This document shows, in pieces, positions 61,801-64,000 of a DNA stretch of 64,000 nucleotides. Below the pieces are notes generated by a model. It was not told the DNA's origin, did not search any database, and saw only the letters and a list, made by a program, of their open reading frames with translations. This DNA is from Bacteroidota bacterium (GTDB lineage Bacteria; Bacteroidota; Bacteroidia; B-17B0; Aurantibacillaceae), in NCBI GenBank assembly GCA_017303905.1, contig JAFLBH010000004.1, forward strand, positions 310,001 to 374,000, given 5' to 3'. Positions within the stretch are counted from its first letter, which is position 1. Each line of letters begins with the position of its first letter. The position numbers and the translations under genes were made by a program.

Positions 61801-61985
61801 AATCATCTATAATGTTATTGGGCATAGACTCTTTGACTCCTCTGATTATAGAGATAGAAAAATTTGACTTTAATTCAAACCCTGACTCTTTTATTCTGTT
61901 GGTGTTAGAGTTTATTCAAAAGCTAAAAATAATAGTTGAAGAGATTCGATATGACTTTCCTACAACCACAAACCCCAACGTTTAG
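58803..61985 (+). CDS. Hybrid histidine kinase with four PAS-type domains, REC and HPt
   Basis: A 1060-residue soluble sensor with no membrane helix, so it reads a cytosolic cue. Layout: coiled-coil N-terminus; PAS-like domains at about 60-160, 172-285 (YKTVIENASDIVYNTNNEGYFTYINPIAEAKIGF), 290-415 and 425-540; and the HisKA region near 560 with the H-box FLANMSHEIRTPMNAILGM. The HATPase spans about 670-785 (LSNAIKFTTEG, VEDTGIGIDE, FGGSGLGLTIS). The receiver domain (about 808-925) has MDIQMPVLDG and the Lys of YISKPFN, and the HPt domain (about 950-1050) has the His in KKNAHKIKSSIMLLG. The full phosphorelay is in one protein; the response regulator is not nearby. Its end overlaps the convergent gene. 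Confidence 0.95.
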   Translation: MNNLSKEDLNKKIIELSAHNLELKSSLSEKERELELLKKDFDHLNAFIIDEIRSHIEEIDKLAKIPEENPSPIFRFSKRGRILIYCNGPGQNLLNEIDHSTNSQTQEEWQKAIAKIQENKQPVTYHEINFIDKVYLISIIDVKGSNYKNVYATDITNLKNTEAALRNSEERYKTVIENASDIVYNTNNEGYFTYINPIAEAKIGFTLEDLKNKLFVELIHPDYRKKAIATYYKQKLNKVNSTYWEFPIINKNGETIWLGQNVHLIIRDNKITGFSSIARDISERVKSQTQLKLLNTQLSSLIKNQNSGILLENSERKIVLVNNKFCDIFGISTEPEKLVGYDCLTAIQKLKPMFVNGNKVIEELEKCISDRKTNLNVEVKLINGKILERDYLPIVIDGEYFGHMWQYKDVTEQRSAQEILQKSEEKYRRIIENMRIGLMVTDPNDTIIDVNPSFLELSKYNKEEIIGKPATSIFENVTDSVINLQSVRKGNNPNAHELELNCKDGNKKWVMVSGAPIYDFNKQYIGSIGIYLDITQRKKYEKLLKEAQQKSESSMRSKEIFLANMSHEIRTPMNAILGMSDLLSEANLNIKERSYLNAIKSSSENLLVILNDILDFSKIDSGKMELEAHPFSFNELINNLIIQFEYKITEKNLFLNKEIDNKINFNFNSDSTRLSQILINLLSNAIKFTTEGNVTLKCKLVEEDTKSQLIQFSVEDTGIGIDETKLDTIFDSFIQEDSSINRKFGGSGLGLTISKQLVKLFGGEIHVKSKKGVGSIFTFSIRLQKFGELESNSLGKFNKNPQNYLHFTNTKILLVEDNQMNQLIATTILEKHNLSVTKAFNGQEAIDLIDTDNFDVILMDIQMPVLDGIEATRILRSKKVSIPIIALTANAIEGDKEKYLSAGMNDYISKPFNKVDLLHKIARQLPENKIKYEIPAKDKAMNEKKYNLDRLYKDSDNNQEFVNQMVNLFIQMSGEITQNIQNSIETNNLESVKKNAHKIKSSIMLLGIDSLTPLIIEIEKFDFNSNPDSFILLVLEFIQKLKIIVEEIRYDFPTTTNPNV

Positions 61986-63873
61986 GTCGAAAATCAACCG
62001 TTACAACCGAAGCATTTTTAATCTTCAACTGATGCCTACCTCTATTCCACATGAAAAAACTCACTTTGGAATTTTGTTTGAGCCATGAATGGTACTCTGA
62101 ACCTAAAAACAACTCACAATACACTTCATAATACTTACCCCTTTCATAAAAGCCTTTTATTTCCGGTCCGCCGAAATACAAAGTAGAATCCTTGTCGTTT
62201 TTTACCGAACAATTAAAACTTACGTTCGCAGGAATAGTATCACTTTGCAAAGTGATTTTGGCTAAAATAACATTTCCTCTCTTAGAAGAAACATCCTTTA
62301 AAGCCGCATTCATCGAAAGTGGAAATTCAATTAAGGAATCTACAGTGAATACCTTCTCTGTTAAATTGAACTTTTCTGCTTCAAAGTCGTATTTATAGAA
62401 AACTGGATGTAGCCAATCTGAATAAAACAAAATTTTCTGTTCATTCTCATCAATTCTTGACGCTCTTTCTTTCGACAATAAATAAACTGACACATTCGCT
62501 GTTTCACCATATTTCTCTACATGTGAGAAGAATTCTTTAGCCATAGCTAATTGGATGGGTGATGGATTACCTAATACTAATTTGCCGGCATTCCTTTGCG
62601 CTAAAATGTTTTTAAACTTTTCCGGATCGTTCAATTCTTCTTCCTGTGCTAAATGATAATTTAATTTCTTACCGTCTCTCAATTCATAATGCATAACAAA
62701 ATACATCTCCGTATCAAAAAACACAGCCTCTACATTATTCTCACCATATTTCGCCTTTGCTTCTTTTAAAACAGTGTATTGAAATTCGTTTTGATTGAGA
62801 ACAGCAGAGGTAAAAAATTCTTTACTGTAAATCGACTGAAATAATAAAACCGCACAAACTAATCCCAATGCGGGAATGCTCCATTTATCTTTAAATTTTA
62901 TTAAACTACATGCTCCTACAACAAAAGCAGGAGCCGAAAATAACATAACCGAATACTGAAAGATGGGGGCTTTGGTTACAGAATAAACATAAATCACCAA
63001 ATAATTCACAAAGAATACTACAAGCAATAACAAAGATTTCTTTTCAATCTTTAATTTATTTATAAGTAAGGAAAACAACACAAACGCAATGATAACCATC
63101 CATACATAACCTGTTCCTAACACGACTTGAACAAACTCCGCAAACGCCCATTTACCCGGAGGCGGCAACCAACCGTTTTGCGCAGAACCAATGCCTCCAT
63201 ATTGTAACTGAAAAAGGGTGATTGATAAATGCGGCAAGTAAATTAGCACAACAAAAACGCATAAACCCAGATACCTTTTGAGATAAGTTCGCTCTATGAG
63301 AAACAATCCCGATACAGCCAATGTAAATGCAAACAAAGCTCCCATGTGTGCATTCAATGCGCTTAAAACAAAAAACAAAACAGTGAAAATAAAATCACTT
63401 TTCTTCTTTTCCGGATCAAATACCCAATTAAACCAATAAAATAAAAGCGCACTGCTAAAGAAAACACCGGTGGCGTACATCCGCGCAAGGGGCGAATAGT
63501 ATAAAAAGATAAATGAAAAAGAAAAAATAGCTGCAGATAACAATGCAGGTAATTTCCCAAACCATTTCAATGAAAAGCGATATATATAGTAAATGGATCC
63601 CAAACTCATTAAAATAAATGGCAGTTTCATCCAAACTTCCGAGTACCCAACAAGTTGAACAATTAGGTAAAGAAAACATTGAATCAAAATGGGATGTGCG
63701 TCAATTCTTGCTCCATACATCACCAAATCATGCCAATTGGAATAAGTAGTTCTACTTAAAGCGCTTAATTCATCATAACTAAATTGATAATCAAATAAAG
63801 GAATAAAACGAATAATAGCTGCTGCCACTAAAAGGATGGTAAACTCTTTATTATTTCTAAAAAAAGGCAACAT
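61960..63873 (-). CDS. GT39-like (ArnT/PMT family) integral membrane glycosyltransferase
   Basis: A 637-residue protein with about 10-12 membrane helices in the first 360 residues and a C-terminal soluble beta-rich domain. The first loop contains the acidic motif FDYQFSYDELSALSRTTYSNWHDLVMYGARIDAHPILIQC (DE near residue 36), and the next helices have LYYSPLARMYATGVFFSS, as in ArnT/PMT-type C-type transferases that use polyprenyl-phosphate sugars. A role in decorating lipid A, lipids or surface polymers is inferred. Its last 26 bases overlap the end of the convergent kinase gene. Confidence 0.85.
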   Translation of the reverse strand: MLPFFRNNKEFTILLVAAAIIRFIPLFDYQFSYDELSALSRTTYSNWHDLVMYGARIDAHPILIQCFLYLIVQLVGYSEVWMKLPFILMSLGSIYYIYRFSLKWFGKLPALLSAAIFSFSFIFLYYSPLARMYATGVFFSSALLFYWFNWVFDPEKKKSDFIFTVLFFVLSALNAHMGALFAFTLAVSGLFLIERTYLKRYLGLCVFVVLIYLPHLSITLFQLQYGGIGSAQNGWLPPPGKWAFAEFVQVVLGTGYVWMVIIAFVLFSLLINKLKIEKKSLLLLVVFFVNYLVIYVYSVTKAPIFQYSVMLFSAPAFVVGACSLIKFKDKWSIPALGLVCAVLLFQSIYSKEFFTSAVLNQNEFQYTVLKEAKAKYGENNVEAVFFDTEMYFVMHYELRDGKKLNYHLAQEEELNDPEKFKNILAQRNAGKLVLGNPSPIQLAMAKEFFSHVEKYGETANVSVYLLSKERASRIDENEQKILFYSDWLHPVFYKYDFEAEKFNLTEKVFTVDSLIEFPLSMNAALKDVSSKRGNVILAKITLQSDTIPANVSFNCSVKNDKDSTLYFGGPEIKGFYERGKYYEVYCELFLGSEYHSWLKQNSKVSFFMWNRGRHQLKIKNASVVTVDFRPKRWGLWL

Positions 63874-63924
63874 ATTATTCTTCTCTCAAATATACTAAAC
63901 CTTTATATTTTACGTTATTATACT

Positions 63925-63932
63925 TAAATTTG
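63925..63932 (+). promoter_or_regulatory. Possible -7 box ahead of the right-edge gene
   Basis: TAAATTTG, six bases before the putative GTG start; it would give a leaderless transcript. No -33 element. Confidence 0.4.
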
Positions 63933-63937
63933 ATTTC

Positions 63938-64000
63938 GTGAAACAATTCCTTTTTATATTATCAGTTTTGGCTCTTTTCTTATTTGCCGGAACTTCTTGC
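63938..64000 (+). CDS. 5' end of a probable lipoprotein gene (cut by the window)
   Basis: The last 63 bases open with GTG and encode a 21-residue signal-peptide-like start: KQFLFILSVLALFLFAGTSC. The Cys at residue 21 after a hydrophobic stretch (GTSC) could be a lipobox, although the preceding residues are not ideal. The gene continues beyond the window; only its export signal can be judged. Confidence 0.5.
   Translation, partial: MKQFLFILSVLALFLFAGTSC

Noticed and set aside
61960..61985. 26-base overlap of kinase and glycosyltransferase ends as a regulatory antisense pair
   Set aside because: Short convergent 3' overlaps are common in compact genomes and no additional feature supports a regulatory role.

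Overview
The window is chromosomal DNA of a member of the phylum Bacteroidota, probably a Flavobacteriales-like or Chitinophagales-like free-living bacterium. The evidence is AT-rich DNA, many promoters of the Bacteroidota form TAnnTTTG (-7) with a TTG/TTTG -33 element, and weak Shine-Dalgarno sequences. Secreted proteins carry type IX secretion (T9SS) sorting domains, and there is a PorP/SprF protein, a PorX regulator and a short primary sigma factor lacking region 1.1. The genus cannot be told from the sequence. Most of the window is ordinary core genome; the accessory material is concentrated in a few short stretches.

Layout. 1-520: 3' end of a TolC/NodT-type outer-membrane efflux gene and its terminator. 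667-8880: a nine-gene minus-strand operon that encodes a complete RND (HAE1-type) efflux pump, with its own TetR repressor, a likely operator over the promoter, and small membrane, lipoprotein, cupin and DUF2141 proteins. 9000-10030: tRNA-Leu(GAG) with a GIY-YIG nuclease gene that appears to be inserted in a duplicated tRNA-Leu gene. 10060-18070: rplS, trxA, a YfhO-like membrane protein, a DUF4197 protein, cinA, a 3-hydroxyacyl-CoA dehydrogenase and a tRNA methyltransferase. 18094-21528: a PorP/SprF protein with a 794-residue Ig/PKD surface protein ending in a gliding-type C-terminal domain. 21837-30295: M23/LysM peptidase, sugar kinase, rpsP, universal stress protein, outer-membrane barrels, tsaE-porX and an HD phosphohydrolase.

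30359-36938: an NPD/FabK-like flavoenzyme, then an M16 peptidase pair (one with the zinc motif, one without). The pair is split by a GxxExxY cassette bracketed by 29-bp imperfect inverted repeats and by a CoaD-like nucleotidyltransferase; a DUF2341 T9SS cargo protein follows. 37006-46330: periplasmic folding and redox functions, namely a MoxR ATPase, three SurA/PpiC-type chaperones, a DUF4369-TlpA thioredoxin, a Kir-type potassium channel, and an SCO plus TlpA pair. 46503-49904: rpoD, a 65-residue protein behind a strong promoter-proximal hairpin, an RluA-type pseudouridine synthase and a polysaccharide deacetylase. 49972-57060: phosphohexomutase, mltG, a seven-heme cytochrome with TPRs, an acetyltransferase and dapF in a compact minus-strand run. 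57188-63873: HtrA protease, a four-PAS hybrid histidine kinase, and a GT39-like glycosyltransferase convergent with it. A lipoprotein-like gene begins at the right edge.

No CRISPR array, phage, classical IS element or defence island is visible. The least ordinary observations are the GIY-YIG/tRNA-Leu arrangement, the GxxExxY cassette with terminal inverted repeats, a G-rich heptanucleotide repeat that occurs in coding sequence of the cytochrome and again at the 5' end of the RluA gene, and the hairpin leader of the 65-residue protein. Everything is read by eye; no database or folding program was run.
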